A DNA stretch of 64,000 nucleotides from Pseudonocardia kujensis (GCF_021283305.1 NZ_JAJSOK010000016.1:62001-126000), one strand, 5' to 3'. Counted from the first letter of the stretch, positions 1 through 8,743 are shown. Notes: generated from the sequence alone by a model not told the origin. Numbers and translations: made by a program.

Positions 1-125
1 CGCCGCCGCGGCCCCGCCATGGCCGGCGGGGTGGCCGCGGATGCCCGACGGACTCGGAGGGACAAACTCGGACGCGCCGAAGTTCGGCCGTTCGCCCCGC
101 GGGTACGGCCGTCCGGCGGGAACGA
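1..125. other. Left-edge non-coding stretch
   Basis: This is the GC-rich sequence beyond the stop codon of glgX. I see no supported gene, promoter or terminator in it. Any neighbour lies outside the window. Confidence 0.4.
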
Positions 126-2153
126 TCAGCCGGCGATGCGTCGCAGGAGCAGGAGGGAGTGCGGAGGGAGCGTGATGGTGCTCCCGGGCCGCAGGGGGCG
201 CGCCGTGGCCGGGATCCCGTCCTCCTGGGTGGTGTCGAGCACCGGGACGAGGGGCGAGCCGCCGCGCGGCAGGACGCATGCCGTACCCGTGGTGCCCGCG
301 TGCAGCAGGAACACCCATTCGCCGGCGAGCAGGCCGAGGGAGCGGGCGTGGGCGTCGTGCCAGTCGTCGCGGGTCAGCTGGCGCCCCGACGGGTGCCACC
401 ACAGCACCTCCTCCTCGCGGAGGAAGCGGTCGCGGTGCAGGGCGGGGGAGGACCGCCGGATCGCCGCGACCCGTGCGACGAACCGGGTCATCGCGTCGGC
501 CGCCCCCGGGTCGAGCGCGTCGGGGGACCAGTCGACCCAGGTGGTCTCGTCGTCGAGGCAGTAGGCGTTGTTGTTGCCGTGCTGGGTCCGCCAGCGCTCG
601 TCGCCACCGAGGACCATCGGCGTGCCGATCGACAGCAGCAGCGTGCCGAGCATGGCCCGCGCGGTCGCCCGCCGCCGCGCCCGGACGACCGGCGACGACG
701 TCTCGCCCTCCACGCCGAAGTTCTGCGAGCGGTTGTCGTCCGTGCCGTCGCGGTTCTGCTCGCCGTTGGCCTCGTTGTGCTTGCGCTCGTAGGAGACGAG
801 GTCACGCAGGGTGAAGCCGTCGTGCGCGGTCACGAAGTTCACCGACGCCCAGGGCCGCCGCCCGGACAGCGCGTACAGGTCGGAGCTGCCGGTCACCCGG
901 GAGGCCAGCTCGGCGATGTGTCCGTGGCCGCGGAAGAAGTCGCGCACGGCGTCGCGGTAACGGCCGTTCCACTCCGACCACGCGACGCCGAAGCCGCCGA
1001 CCCGGTAGCCCTCGCCGGTGGCGTCCCACGGCTCGGCGATGAGCTTGCAGGTCGACAGCACGGGGTCCTGGGCGATCGCGGTGAGCAGCGCGGAGTTCGG
1101 GTCGAACGGGCCGGAGTGCGGCCGGCCGAGCACCGAGGCGAGGTCGATGCGGAAGCCGTCCACGCCGTAGCGGGTGACCCAGTGCCGCATGGCGTCGCAC
1201 ACCAGGCGGATCACGGTGGGGGAGCCGGCGTCGAGCGTGTTGCCGGTGCCGGTGATGTCGGCGTCGTGGCCCAGGCCGCCGAGCGAGTAGTAGGCGCGGG
1301 CGTCGAGGCCGCGGTAGGAGAGCGTCACGCCGCCGACGCCGCCCTCGCACGTGTGGTTCGGGACGAAGTCGAGGATCACCTCGATGCCCGCCCGGTGCAG
1401 CGCGTCGACCATGGACCGGAACTCGGCGGTCTCGGCGCCCGGCGTGCTCGCGTAGCCGCCGTGCGGGGCGAGGAAGCCGAGCGTGGAGTAGCCCCAGTAG
1501 TTGCGGGCGCCGCGCTCGAGCAGGGCGGGCTCCGAGGTGCTCGCGCACACCGGCAGCAGCTCGACGGCGGTGACCCCGATCCGCAGCAGGTGGTCGACGA
1601 CGGCAGGGTGCGCCAGCCCCAGGTACGTGCCGCGCAGCTCCGGCGGGACGTCCGGGTGCCGCGCCGTGTACCCCTTCACGTGCAGCTCGGCGACGACCGT
1701 CTCGGACCACGGGACGTCGGGGCGCGGCGGCAGGGGCGCGTCGAAGGGCGCCTCGACCACGGACAACGGCACCGCGCCGAGCGAGTCGACCGTGCTCGCC
1801 GGGCCGGTCATCGGGTCGTCGACCCAGCCGCGAGCGGCCCGCAGGTCGGTCACGTCGCCGGTGATCCGCTGCGCGTACGGGTCGACGAGGATCTTGTGCG
1901 GGTTGAACCGGTGGCCCTCCCACGGGCGGTACGGGCCGTGCACCCGGAAGCCGTAGCGCTGCCCCGGCCGCACGCCCGGCACGTGCCCGTGCCACACCCC
2001 GAAGGTCCGCTCGGTCAGCTCCACCCGCCGCTCGACCAGCTCCCCGGGCGCACCGTCCACGAGGCACACCTCGACGGCGTCGGCGCTGGTCGAGGCGACG
2101 GCGAAGCGCGCCCCGGTCTCGTCGACGTGGGCACCCAACGGGAAGACAGGCAC
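126..2153 (-). CDS. glgX: Glycogen debranching enzyme GlgX (GH13)
   Basis: A predicted cytoplasmic isoamylase-type enzyme that hydrolyses alpha-1,6 branches of phosphorylase-limited glycogen. At 675 residues it has the usual GlgX length. An N-terminal beta-sandwich (CBM48-like, roughly residues 5-110) precedes the GH13 barrel. The catalytic set is visible: nucleophile Asp in GFRIDLAS (about 337), acid/base Glu in LIAEPWDA (about 374) and Asp in TAHDGF (about 445). The family motif GNNNAYC is present. The GTG start gives VPVFPLG, which aligns with the normal GlgX amino terminus, and lies 8 bases after TATCCT, suggesting a leaderless transcript. Upstream codons in this frame read into the divergent ABC gene and are unlikely to be used. 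Confidence 0.93.
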   Translation of the reverse strand: MPVFPLGAHVDETGARFAVASTSADAVEVCLVDGAPGELVERRVELTERTFGVWHGHVPGVRPGQRYGFRVHGPYRPWEGHRFNPHKILVDPYAQRITGDVTDLRAARGWVDDPMTGPASTVDSLGAVPLSVVEAPFDAPLPPRPDVPWSETVVAELHVKGYTARHPDVPPELRGTYLGLAHPAVVDHLLRIGVTAVELLPVCASTSEPALLERGARNYWGYSTLGFLAPHGGYASTPGAETAEFRSMVDALHRAGIEVILDFVPNHTCEGGVGGVTLSYRGLDARAYYSLGGLGHDADITGTGNTLDAGSPTVIRLVCDAMRHWVTRYGVDGFRIDLASVLGRPHSGPFDPNSALLTAIAQDPVLSTCKLIAEPWDATGEGYRVGGFGVAWSEWNGRYRDAVRDFFRGHGHIAELASRVTGSSDLYALSGRRPWASVNFVTAHDGFTLRDLVSYERKHNEANGEQNRDGTDDNRSQNFGVEGETSSPVVRARRRATARAMLGTLLLSIGTPMVLGGDERWRTQHGNNNAYCLDDETTWVDWSPDALDPGAADAMTRFVARVAAIRRSSPALHRDRFLREEEVLWWHPSGRQLTRDDWHDAHARSLGLLAGEWVFLLHAGTTGTACVLPRGGSPLVPVLDTTQEDGIPATARPLRPGSTITLPPHSLLLLRRIAG

Positions 2154-2160
2154 GATCGGC

Positions 2161-2167
2161 GAGGATA
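2161..2167. promoter_or_regulatory. Shared divergent -10 region, glgX / ABC ATPase
   Basis: The seven bases GAGGATA contain TATCCT on the minus strand, 8 bases before the glgX GTG (2153), and GAGGAT on the plus strand, 6 bases before the ABC GTG (2173). Both positions fit leaderless -10 boxes, so one hexamer may serve both directions. The minus-strand call is stronger. The ABC start is uncertain. Confidence 0.45.
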
Positions 2168-2172
2168 AGGGG

Positions 2173-3018
2173 GTGAGTTCCCCCGGATCGCCCGCCGGCG
2201 CAGAAACCTCCGTGCAGAGCGTCACACCCGATCTGTCCGATCTCGTGATCAACATGGACGGGGTCTCCGTCCGCCGCGGCAGGACCGTGCTGCTCGACTC
2301 CGTCGACTGGCAGGTCGAGCTCGACGAGCGCTGGGTCGTCCTCGGTCCCAACGGCGCCGGCAAGACCACCCTGCTGCGCCTCGCCGCCGCCGAGATGCAC
2401 CCGACGGCCGGCACCGTCGAGATCCTCGGCGAGCGGATGGGCCGGGTCGCGGTGTTCGAGCTGCGCCCGCGCATCGGCCTGACCTCGGCGAACCTCGGCA
2501 TCCGGATCCCGGGCGACGAGGTCGTGTCCGACGTCGTGGTCAGCGCCGGGTACGGCGTGCTCGGCCGCTGGCGGGAGCGCTACGACGCGGTGGACACCGA
2601 GCGCGCCGAGCACCTGCTCGCGCAGCTCGGCATGGCCGGGTTCGCCGACCGCGAGTACCGCACCCTCTCCGAGGGCGAGCGCAAGCGGGTGCTGATCGCG
2701 CGCGCCCTGATGACCGATCCCGAGCTCCTGCTGCTCGACGAGCCCGCGGCCGGTCTCGACCTCGGCGGCCGCGAGGACCTCGTGTCGCGGCTGTCGACCC
2801 TCGCGCTCGACGCCGAGGCGCCGGCGTCGGTCCTGGTCACGCACCACGTCGAGGAGATCCCGCCGGGGTACTCGCACGGTCTGCTGCTGCGCGACGGGAA
2901 GGTCGTCGCCGCCGGGCTGCTCGACGACGTCCTCACCGACGAGAACCTCACCGCGACCTTCGGCCTGCCGCTCGCCGTGCAGCGCCGCCGCGGCCGGTAC
3001 AGCGCCTGGCTTCGCTGA
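2173..3018 (+). CDS. ABC transporter ATP-binding protein (Rv3041c-like)
   Basis: A stand-alone ABC ATPase of 281 residues. It has Walker A GPNGAGKTT (about 60), signature LSEGERKRVLIARAL (about 168), Walker B LLLLDEPAAGLDL and the H-loop VTHH. It resembles the M. tuberculosis Rv3041c family, whose substrate is unknown. No permease gene is adjacent, so its membrane partner or non-transport role cannot be inferred. It is divergent from glgX with starts 19 bases apart. The GTG at 2173 fits a leaderless promoter, but later GTG/ATG codons (about 2211 and 2254) would still keep the whole ATPase domain. A strong hairpin follows the stop. Confidence 0.85.
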   Translation: MSSPGSPAGAETSVQSVTPDLSDLVINMDGVSVRRGRTVLLDSVDWQVELDERWVVLGPNGAGKTTLLRLAAAEMHPTAGTVEILGERMGRVAVFELRPRIGLTSANLGIRIPGDEVVSDVVVSAGYGVLGRWRERYDAVDTERAEHLLAQLGMAGFADREYRTLSEGERKRVLIARALMTDPELLLLDEPAAGLDLGGREDLVSRLSTLALDAEAPASVLVTHHVEEIPPGYSHGLLLRDGKVVAAGLLDDVLTDENLTATFGLPLAVQRRRGRYSAWLR

Positions 3019-3054
3019 CGTCGCCGCAGGGGCGGGGCCCTGGCCGTCGGGTGA

Positions 3055-3080
3055 GCGGGCGGGCCACCGGGCCCGCCCGC
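3055..3080. terminator. GC hairpin after the ABC ATPase gene
   Basis: An 11-base perfect inverted repeat (GCGGGCGGGCC and its complement) has a 4-base loop and no T-run. It lies between the ABC stop and the promoter of the enoyl-CoA hydratase, so it probably ends the ABC transcript. Confidence 0.5.
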
Positions 3081-3085
3081 CGGGT

Positions 3086-3091
3086 TAGGGT
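3086..3091 (+). promoter_or_regulatory. Leaderless -10 box for enoyl-CoA hydratase
   Basis: TAGGGT ends 6 bases before the GTG start at 3098, the spacing expected when transcription starts at or next to the start codon. Confidence 0.5.
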
Positions 3092-3097
3092 CCGGGC

Positions 3098-3877
3098 GTG
3101 ACGGAATTCGTGAGGCTCGAGGTCGACAACGGGGTGGGCACGATCCGGCTGGACCGGCCGCCCATGAACGCGCTCAACCGGCAGGTCCAGGCGGAGCTGC
3201 TGCAGGTCGCGCAGGAGGCCGCGACCAGGGCGGACGTCCGGGCCGTGATCGTCTACGGCGGCGAGAAGACGCTGGCGGCGGGCGCCGACGTCAAGGAGAT
3301 GGCGACCATGTCCTACTCGGACATGGCCCCGCAGGCCCGCGCCCTCTCGGCCGGCCTCGGCGCGCTCTCGATCATCCCGAAGCCGACGGTCGCCGCGGTC
3401 ACCGGCTACGCCCTGGGCGGTGGCCTCGAGGTCGCGCTCGGCGCCGACCGCCGCATCGCGGGCGACAACGCCAAGCTCGGCTTCCCGGAGATCCTGCTCG
3501 GCATCTTCCCCGGCGGCGGCGGGACCCAGCGGCTCGCGCGGCTGATCGGGCCGTCGCGCGCCAAGGACCTCATCTACACCGGCCGGTTCGTCGACGCCCA
3601 GGAGGCGCTGGCGATCGGGCTGGTCGACGAGGTCGTCCCGGCCGACGAGGTGTACTCCCGGTCCGTCGAGTACGTCTCGCAGTTCGCGTCCGGGCCGGCC
3701 CTGGCCTACGCCGCCGCGAAGAAGGCGATCGACGGCGGCCTGGACACCGACCTGCGCACGGGCCTCGACATCGAGTCGGAGCTGTTCGCGGGCGTGTTCG
3801 CCAGCGACGACGCCGCGATCGGGATGAAGTCCTTCGTGGAGAACGGCCCCGGCAAGGCGAGCTTCACCGGCCGCTGA
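3098..3877 (+). CDS. Enoyl-CoA hydratase (crotonase family, EchA17-like)
   Basis: A cytoplasmic crotonase-fold enzyme of 259 residues, predicted to hydrate trans-2-enoyl-CoA in fatty-acid beta-oxidation. Oxyanion-hole segments are visible at [15 protein letters not shown] (about 50-65) and [17 protein letters not shown] (about 107-122). The two catalytic glutamates expected in true hydratases appear in the second segment and in [20 protein letters not shown]. The synteny partner in M. tuberculosis is echA17 (Rv3039c). It is a single gene with its own leaderless promoter, followed by a hairpin before rnz. The acyl chain preference cannot be told from sequence. Confidence 0.9.
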   Translation: MTEFVRLEVDNGVGTIRLDRPPMNALNRQVQAELLQVAQEAATRADVRAVIVYGGEKTLAAGADVKEMATMSYSDMAPQARALSAGLGALSIIPKPTVAAVTGYALGGGLEVALGADRRIAGDNAKLGFPEILLGIFPGGGGTQRLARLIGPSRAKDLIYTGRFVDAQEALAIGLVDEVVPADEVYSRSVEYVSQFASGPALAYAAAKKAIDGGLDTDLRTGLDIESELFAGVFASDDAAIGMKSFVENGPGKASFTGR

Positions 3878-3882
3878 GCCGC

Positions 3883-3916
3883 GGTGCGCGGTGCGTGGTG
3901 CCGGGCACCGCGCACC
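3883..3916. terminator. Inverted repeat between echA and rnz
   Basis: GGTGCGCGGTGC and its exact complement flank a 10-base loop, directly after the enoyl-CoA hydratase stop (3877) and before the rnz ribosome-binding site. It could be an intrinsic terminator lacking a T-run, or a structured 5' leader for rnz. Confidence 0.45.
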
Positions 3917-3941
3917 GCGCACCCGCGCACCGGAGGTGCAG

Positions 3942-4925
3942 ATGGAGCGCGAGCTGGTGGTGCTGGGGACCGCGAGCCAGGCCCCGACGCGCACCCGCAA
4001 CCACAACGGCTACCTGCTCCGATGGGGAGCGGCGTCGATGGTCGGCTCCGCACGCTCCGCCTCCGGGTCGATGGTCGGCTCCGCACGCTCCGCCTCCGGC
4101 GGGTTGCTGTTCGACCCCGGTGAAGGCACCCAGCGCCAGATGCTGTTCGCAGGCATCGCCGCGAGCGCCGTGACCCGGATCTGCCTGACCCACATGCACG
4201 GCGACCACTGCCTCGGCGTGCCCGGGGTGGTGCAGCGGCTCTCCCTCGACGACGTCCCCCACCCGGTGCACGCGCACTTCCCCGCGTCGGGCCAGGAGCA
4301 CTTCACCCGGCTCCGGTACGCCACCTCCTACCGGGAGCGCGCGGACCTGCGCGAACATCCCCACGACCGGGACGGTGTCGTCGCCCGGGACGAGCTCGGC
4401 ACCCTGGAGGTCCGACGCCTGGAGCACCCCGTCGAGGCCTTCGGCTACCGGCTCGTGGAGCCCGACGGGCGCCGCATGCTGCCCGAGGCCCTCGCCCGCG
4501 CCGGCATCACCGGCCCGCGCGTGCGCGAGCTCCAGGCCCGCGGCGAGCTCGACGGCGTGCGGCTGGAGGAGGTCAGTGCGCCGCGCCCGGGCCAGGTGTT
4601 CGCGTTCGTCATGGACACCCGGCTCTGCGACGGCGTGTACGCCCTGGCCGACGGCGCGGACATGCTGGTCATCGAGGCGACCTTCCTGCACGAGGACGCC
4701 GACCTCGCGCACGCCTACGGCCACCTCACCGCTCGCGAGGCCGCCGCCGTCGCGGCCGACTGCGGGGTGCGCACGCTCGTGCTCACGCACTTCTCCCAGC
4801 GCTACACCGAACCGGAGCGGTTCGCGGCGGAGGCCCGGGAGGTGTTCGGTGGCGAGCTCGTGGTCGCCGAGGACCTGATGCGGGTCCCCGTGCCGCCGCG
4901 GGTGGTCGTCGGGCAGCCGCGCTAG
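3942..4925 (+). CDS. rnz: Ribonuclease Z with in-frame tandem-repeat insertion
   Basis: A metallo-beta-lactamase-fold tRNA 3' endonuclease of 327 residues that trims precursor tRNA tails. Visible motifs are the N-terminal [29 protein letters not shown], the zinc motif THMHGDH (about 84) and the C-terminal LTHFSQRY. The exosite region [16 protein letters not shown] is present. The ATG at 3942 was chosen because GGAGG sits 5 bases upstream and the protein then begins [11 protein letters not shown] as in homologues. Between LLRWG and GLLFDPGEG there are about 24 extra residues, made of [11 protein letters not shown] repeated twice from a 33-base tandem duplication. Canonical enzymes have only a short turn there. 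Confidence 0.93.
   Translation: MERELVVLGTASQAPTRTRNHNGYLLRWGAASMVGSARSASGSMVGSARSASGGLLFDPGEGTQRQMLFAGIAASAVTRICLTHMHGDHCLGVPGVVQRLSLDDVPHPVHAHFPASGQEHFTRLRYATSYRERADLREHPHDRDGVVARDELGTLEVRRLEHPVEAFGYRLVEPDGRRMLPEALARAGITGPRVRELQARGELDGVRLEEVSAPRPGQVFAFVMDTRLCDGVYALADGADMLVIEATFLHEDADLAHAYGHLTAREAAAVAADCGVRTLVLTHFSQRYTEPERFAAEAREVFGGELVVAEDLMRVPVPPRVVVGQPR
4035..4100 (+). repeat. 33-base tandem duplication inside rnz
   Basis: Two copies of a 33-base unit (4035-4067 and 4068-4100) differ only at their final base. Each encodes [11 protein letters not shown] in frame. The unit is Ser/Ala rich and interrupts a conserved turn before the metal-binding motifs of RNase Z. Confidence 0.9.
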
Positions 4926-5053
4926 GAGCGCTGTCCGGCCGCGGCGTACGCGTCCATGGACCGCACCAGCGCGTGCAGCCGGTCGCGCAGCGCGCTGAAC
5001 ACCCTGCGCGCCAGCGGGGCGGCGACCTCCGCGCTCGCCCAGGCCGTCGCCAC
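4922..5053 (-). CDS. Possible small protein convergent with rnz
   Basis: A 43-residue open frame from a GTG at 5053, reading [20 protein letters not shown] and ending in [13 protein letters not shown]. It is amphipathic and rich in Ala and Arg, with no recognised family. Its stop codon shares the palindrome CTAG with the rnz stop on the other strand, so the two genes would overlap tail to tail by 3 bases. No clear ribosome-binding site is visible and it may be a chance frame. Confidence 0.25.
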   Translation of the reverse strand: MATAWASAEVAAPLARRVFSALRDRLHALVRSMDAYAAAGQRS

Positions 5054-5130
5054 CCTGAGGGCGGCCCTGCAGGGCTGAGCGGACGGACCGCCCGGGCGCG
5101 GGGTCGCGCCCGGGCCGTCCCCGCCCTCGC

Positions 5131-5136
5131 TAGGGT
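5131..5136 (+). promoter_or_regulatory. Leaderless -10 box for methyltransferase
   Basis: TAGGGT ends 8 bases before the ATG at 5145. There is no Shine-Dalgarno sequence in between, consistent with a leaderless mRNA. Confidence 0.5.
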
Positions 5137-5144
5137 CCCTACCC

Positions 5145-6098
5145 ATGAGTACGGACCAGGTGCCCACCCCGCACGCCACCGCCGAGCAGGTCGAGGCGGC
5201 GTGGCAGGACCCGAAGCTGGCCAACGTGCTCTACCACGACTGGGAAGCGGGCACGTACGACGAGAAGTGGTCGATCAGCTACGACGAGCGCTGCATCGAC
5301 TACGCCGCCGGCCGCTTCCGGCTGGCCACCGGCTGGGACGGCCGCCCGTACGGGCACGCGCTGGAGCTGGGCTGCGGGACCGGCTTCTTCCTGCTGAACC
5401 TGATGCAGGCCGGGGTCGCGGAGAAGGGGTCGGTCACCGACCTCTCGCCGGGCATGGTGCAGGCCGCGCTGCGCAACGCCGAGCACCTGGGCCTCCCGGT
5501 CGACGGGAAGGTGGCCGACGCCGAGACCATCCCGTACCCGGACGACACCTTCGACCTGGTCGTCGGGCACGCGGTGCTGCACCACATCCCCGACGTGGAG
5601 CAGGCGTTGCGCGAGGTGCTGCGGGTGCTCGAGCCCGGCGGCCGGTTCGTGTTCGCCGGCGAACCCACCACCGTCGGCGACGCCTACGCCCGCAGGCTGT
5701 CCCGGTGGACGTGGAAGGCGGCCACCACGGTCACGAAGCTCGGCCCGCTGCAGGGGTGGCGACGCCCGCAGGCCGAGCTCGACGAGTCCAGCCGCGCCGC
5801 CGCGCTCGAGGCCGTCGTCGACATCCACACGTTCGACCCGGCCGAGCTGGAGCGGATGGCCGAGCGCGCCGGCGCCCGTGAGGTTCGCGCCGTCACCGAG
5901 GAGCTCACCGCGGCGATGCTCGGCTGGCCGGTGCGGACCTTCGAGGCGGCCGTCCCGCCCGGGAAGCTGGGCTGGAACTGGGCGATGTTCGCCTACCACT
6001 CCTGGCAGCGGCTCTCGAAGCTCGACGCCGCGCTCGGCCGGGTCGTCCCGCGGGCCTGGTTCTACAACGCCCTGATCTCCGGCACCAAGGCCCGGTAG
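5145..6098 (+). CDS. SAM-dependent methyltransferase (Rv3038c-like)
   Basis: A class I SAM methyltransferase of 317 residues. Motif I is ALELGCGTGFF (about 66-76). Later Rossmann motifs are VADAETIPYPDDTFDLVVGHAVLHHI and LRVLEPGGRFVFAG. The N-terminal block DPKLANVLYHDWEAGTYDEKWSISYDERCIDYA is characteristic of the M. tuberculosis Rv3038c family. The C-terminal 120 residues form a second conserved segment of unknown role. The substrate is unknown. In mycobacteria this gene lies near the methylglucose lipopolysaccharide genes and the same holds here, but a direct link is only positional. Confidence 0.85.
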   Translation: MSTDQVPTPHATAEQVEAAWQDPKLANVLYHDWEAGTYDEKWSISYDERCIDYAAGRFRLATGWDGRPYGHALELGCGTGFFLLNLMQAGVAEKGSVTDLSPGMVQAALRNAEHLGLPVDGKVADAETIPYPDDTFDLVVGHAVLHHIPDVEQALREVLRVLEPGGRFVFAGEPTTVGDAYARRLSRWTWKAATTVTKLGPLQGWRRPQAELDESSRAAALEAVVDIHTFDPAELERMAERAGAREVRAVTEELTAAMLGWPVRTFEAAVPPGKLGWNWAMFAYHSWQRLSKLDAALGRVVPRAWFYNALISGTKAR

Positions 6099-6155
6099 GA
6101 CTCCCCGTAGGACTACGGATCCGGCGGGGCCCGGCGGGCCGGCAGCCTGGGCCGT

Positions 6156-7334
6156 GTGTTCCGCGCCGCCCCCGTTCCCGCCACACTGATCGACGTGGAA
6201 CGCCCGCTCGAGCCGCTGTGGCGCGGCGTCGTCGTCTACCGCGTGCTCACGCTGGTGACGGTGCTCGGGGTGGCGGCGTTCCACATGACCGACTACGCGT
6301 CGCCATGGGGCGCGGGGCTGGTGCTCGCGGTGATGACGGTGTGGACCGCGGTGCTCGCCCGCGGGTATCTCGGCGACGGGTTCGAGGACCGGCGCGGGCC
6401 GCTCGCGCTGGCCGACCTCGCGGTCAGCGCGGGGATCTTGCTCACCACGCCGCTGATCGTCACCGACGCCCAGCTCGACGCCTCGGTCCCCGGCATGGGC
6501 TCGATCTGGACCTCCGGCGCGGTGCTCGCCTGCGCGGTGGCGTACCGCATCCCGGGCGGGGTGGTCGCCGCGGCGGTGATCTCCGCGGCGCTGGTGCTCG
6601 CCAAGTCCCGGGCCACCCTGACCGAGCTCAACGACATCCAGATCCTCGTGCTCGCCGGGCTCACCGTCGGCTACGCCTCGCTCGTGTTGCGCCGGGCCGC
6701 CGAACGGGTGCGCCGGGCCGTCGCCGAGGAGGCCGCCGCGGCGGAGCGGGAGCGGCTGGCCCGGGCCGTGCACGACGGCGTGCTGCAGGTCCTCGCGCAC
6801 GTCGGGCGCCGCGGGGCGGAACTGGGTGGGGCCGCGGCCGAGCTCGGCGCACTGGCGGGGGAGCAGGAGGTCGCCCTGCGCACGTTGCTGACCAGCGGCA
6901 ACGCCCAGGTCGACGCCGCGGGACGGCGCGATCTCGCGGCCACGCTGCGGGCCTCGGCGTCGGGCCGGGTCACGGTGTCGGCACCGGCGCACCCCGTCGA
7001 GCTGCCGGCCGCGACGGTCGGGGAGCTCGACGCCGTGGTGCGCGCCGCGCTGGCCAACGTCGAGCGGCACGTCGGCGCCGAGGCGCCGGCATGGGTCCTC
7101 GTCGAGGAGCTCGACGGCGCGATCGAGATCAGCGTGCGCGACGACGGCCCGGGCATCCCCGCCGGCCGGCTCGCGGAGGCGGAGGAGCAGGGCCGGCTCG
7201 GGGTCGCGCAGTCGATGCGCGGCCGCGTCGCCGGGCTCGGCGGCACCCTCGACCTCGACACCGGACCCGGCCGGGGCACCGAGTGGACGATCCGGATCCC
7301 CACCCGGGCGGACGAGCGCAGGGAGAGCGTGTGA
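6156..7334 (+). CDS. MacS-type sensor histidine kinase
   Basis: A membrane sensor kinase of 392 residues. The first 190 or so residues hold five or six hydrophobic segments of the DUF5931 (MacS) type. A cytoplasmic kinase core follows, with phospho-acceptor motif RLARAVHDGVLQVL (His about 206). The ATPase boxes are VRAALANVERHV (N box), VRDDGPGIP (G1) and a glycine-rich GRLGVAQSMRGRVAGLGG. The stop overlaps the start of the response regulator by GTGA, so the two proteins are translationally coupled and form a cognate pair. The signal sensed is unknown. Confidence 0.88.
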   Translation: MFRAAPVPATLIDVERPLEPLWRGVVVYRVLTLVTVLGVAAFHMTDYASPWGAGLVLAVMTVWTAVLARGYLGDGFEDRRGPLALADLAVSAGILLTTPLIVTDAQLDASVPGMGSIWTSGAVLACAVAYRIPGGVVAAAVISAALVLAKSRATLTELNDIQILVLAGLTVGYASLVLRRAAERVRRAVAEEAAAAERERLARAVHDGVLQVLAHVGRRGAELGGAAAELGALAGEQEVALRTLLTSGNAQVDAAGRRDLAATLRASASGRVTVSAPAHPVELPAATVGELDAVVRAALANVERHVGAEAPAWVLVEELDGAIEISVRDDGPGIPAGRLAEAEEQGRLGVAQSMRGRVAGLGGTLDLDTGPGRGTEWTIRIPTRADERRESV

Positions 7335-7978
7335 GCGTGACCGTGATGGTGGTCGACGACCACCCCATCTGGCGCGAGGGCGTGGCCCGGGACCTGGGCG
7401 AACGCGGCCTCGAGGTCGTGGCCACCGCGCCGGACGCCGGCGCCGCCGTCCGGATCGCCCCCGCCGTGCGCCCGCAGGTCGTGCTCATGGACCTCAACCT
7501 CGGCGAGACGTCCGGGGTCGACGCGATCGCCGGGATCGTCGGGAAGCTCCCGGACACCAGGGTGCTCGTGCTCTCGGCGAGCGGCGAGCACGCGGACGTG
7601 CTGGAGGCGCTCAAGGCGGGCGCCACCGGCTACCTGGTGAAGTCGGCGAGCGCCGAGGAGCTGGTCGACGCGGTGCACCGCACCGCCCGGGGCGTCCCGG
7701 TCTTCACGCCCGGGCTCGCGGGACTGGTGCTCGGGGAGTACCGCCGCCTCGCGCAACGCCCGGCGGGCGAGCCCGCGGTGCCGGCGCTGACCGAGCGCGA
7801 GACCGAGGTGCTGCGGCAGGTCGCGAAGGGCCTCACCGCGAAGCAGATCGGCGAGCGGCTCGTGGTCTCGCACCGCACCGTCGAGAGCCACGTGCAGAAC
7901 ACCCTGCGCAAGCTGCAGCTGCACAACCGCTCCCAGCTCGTCCGCTACGCCCTCGAGCAGGGGCTCGCGGACGACTGA
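7331..7978 (+). CDS. NarL/FixJ-family response regulator, partner of the kinase
   Basis: A DNA-binding response regulator of 215 residues. The receiver domain has the acidic pair in VVDDHPI, the phospho-acceptor Asp in VLMDLNLG (about 54) and the conserved Lys in GYLVKSAS. A LuxR-type helix-turn-helix follows (LTERETEVLRQVAKGLTAKQIGERLVVSHRTVESHVQ). The GTG start at 7331 overlaps the kinase stop by 4 bases. It is convergent with a paralogous regulator 49 bases downstream. Target genes are unknown. Confidence 0.92.
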   Translation: MSVTVMVVDDHPIWREGVARDLGERGLEVVATAPDAGAAVRIAPAVRPQVVLMDLNLGETSGVDAIAGIVGKLPDTRVLVLSASGEHADVLEALKAGATGYLVKSASAEELVDAVHRTARGVPVFTPGLAGLVLGEYRRLAQRPAGEPAVPALTERETEVLRQVAKGLTAKQIGERLVVSHRTVESHVQNTLRKLQLHNRSQLVRYALEQGLADD

Positions 7979-8027
7979 CCTCCGCCCGGCGGATGCGGGC
8001 GTCACCCCCCTCCGCCGAGGAGGCGGC

Positions 8028-8612
8028 TCACGCGAGGCCGTGCTCGATCGCGTACCGGACGAGCGCGGCCCGCCCCGGCACGTCGAACTTCCGCAGCGTG
8101 CGCTGGATGTGGTTCTCCACCGTGCGCGGCGACAGCACGAGGCGGGTCGCGATCTGGCGCGCGGTGAGCCCCTCGACCACCAGCCGCAGCACCTCGGACT
8201 CCCGCTCGGTGAGGCGGGGTGCCGCGTCCACCGCGCCCCCGACGGAACGGGCGGCCGCGTCGAGGGCCCGCTCGGCCAGCCCCTCGCCGAACGCCGGCCC
8301 ACCCGCGGCCGCCGCGCGGAGGACCTCGACGAGGGCCGGGTCGCTCCGCAGGACGTACCCCGTCGCACCCGCCCGGACGACGTCGAGCACGAGCTCCGGC
8401 CCGGTGCCCGTCCCGACGACGGGGAGCTCGGGCAGCTCCGCGGCGAGGGTCTCGACGGCGTGCAACGCGGCGGGCCCGGCGTCGGCGTCGACGAGCACGA
8501 CCTGCGGCCGGAGGGCACGGACCGCGGCGAGGGCGTCGGCCGGCGCGGCGGCGCCGACCACCGCGACCCCGGGGACGGCCGGCTCCCCGACGACGAGTAC
8601 GGCCAGCTCCAC
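8028..8612 (-). CDS. Orphan LuxR-type regulator with degenerate receiver
   Basis: A 194-residue protein whose C-terminal helix-turn-helix (LTERESEVLRLVVEGLTARQIATRLVLSPRTVENHIQ) is clearly paralogous to that of the convergent response regulator. Its receiver-like half keeps a central Asp (VVLVDADAG). It lacks the N-terminal acidic pair, where VVGEP replaces VVDDHP, and has Arg in place of the conserved Lys (GYVLRSDP). It is therefore likely to act without phosphorylation, or with other input. The GTG start at 8612 is chosen because GGAAGGGGG lies 5 bases upstream. An ATG 30 bases further up is possible. No kinase is adjacent on this strand. Confidence 0.82.
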   Translation of the reverse strand: MELAVLVVGEPAVPGVAVVGAAAPADALAAVRALRPQVVLVDADAGPAALHAVETLAAELPELPVVGTGTGPELVLDVVRAGATGYVLRSDPALVEVLRAAAAGGPAFGEGLAERALDAAARSVGGAVDAAPRLTERESEVLRLVVEGLTARQIATRLVLSPRTVENHIQRTLRKFDVPGRAALVRYAIEHGLA

Positions 8613-8743
8613 CCGGGCCCCCTTCCGCGAGAAGAGGATCATGCCGAGCGGACGCGCGCTCCGGGAGCCCGGCCGCCCGGAATCACCGTTTCGGAGCAGA
8701 ACGTGCCCGTCCGGGCACCGAGAGTGCGATCGAGCCGGGGGTG

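Noticed and set aside
802..2877. Second long minus-strand frame over glgX and the ABC gene
   Set aside because: It is in a different frame from glgX, lacks glycosidase motifs and is Arg/Gly-rich shadow sequence.
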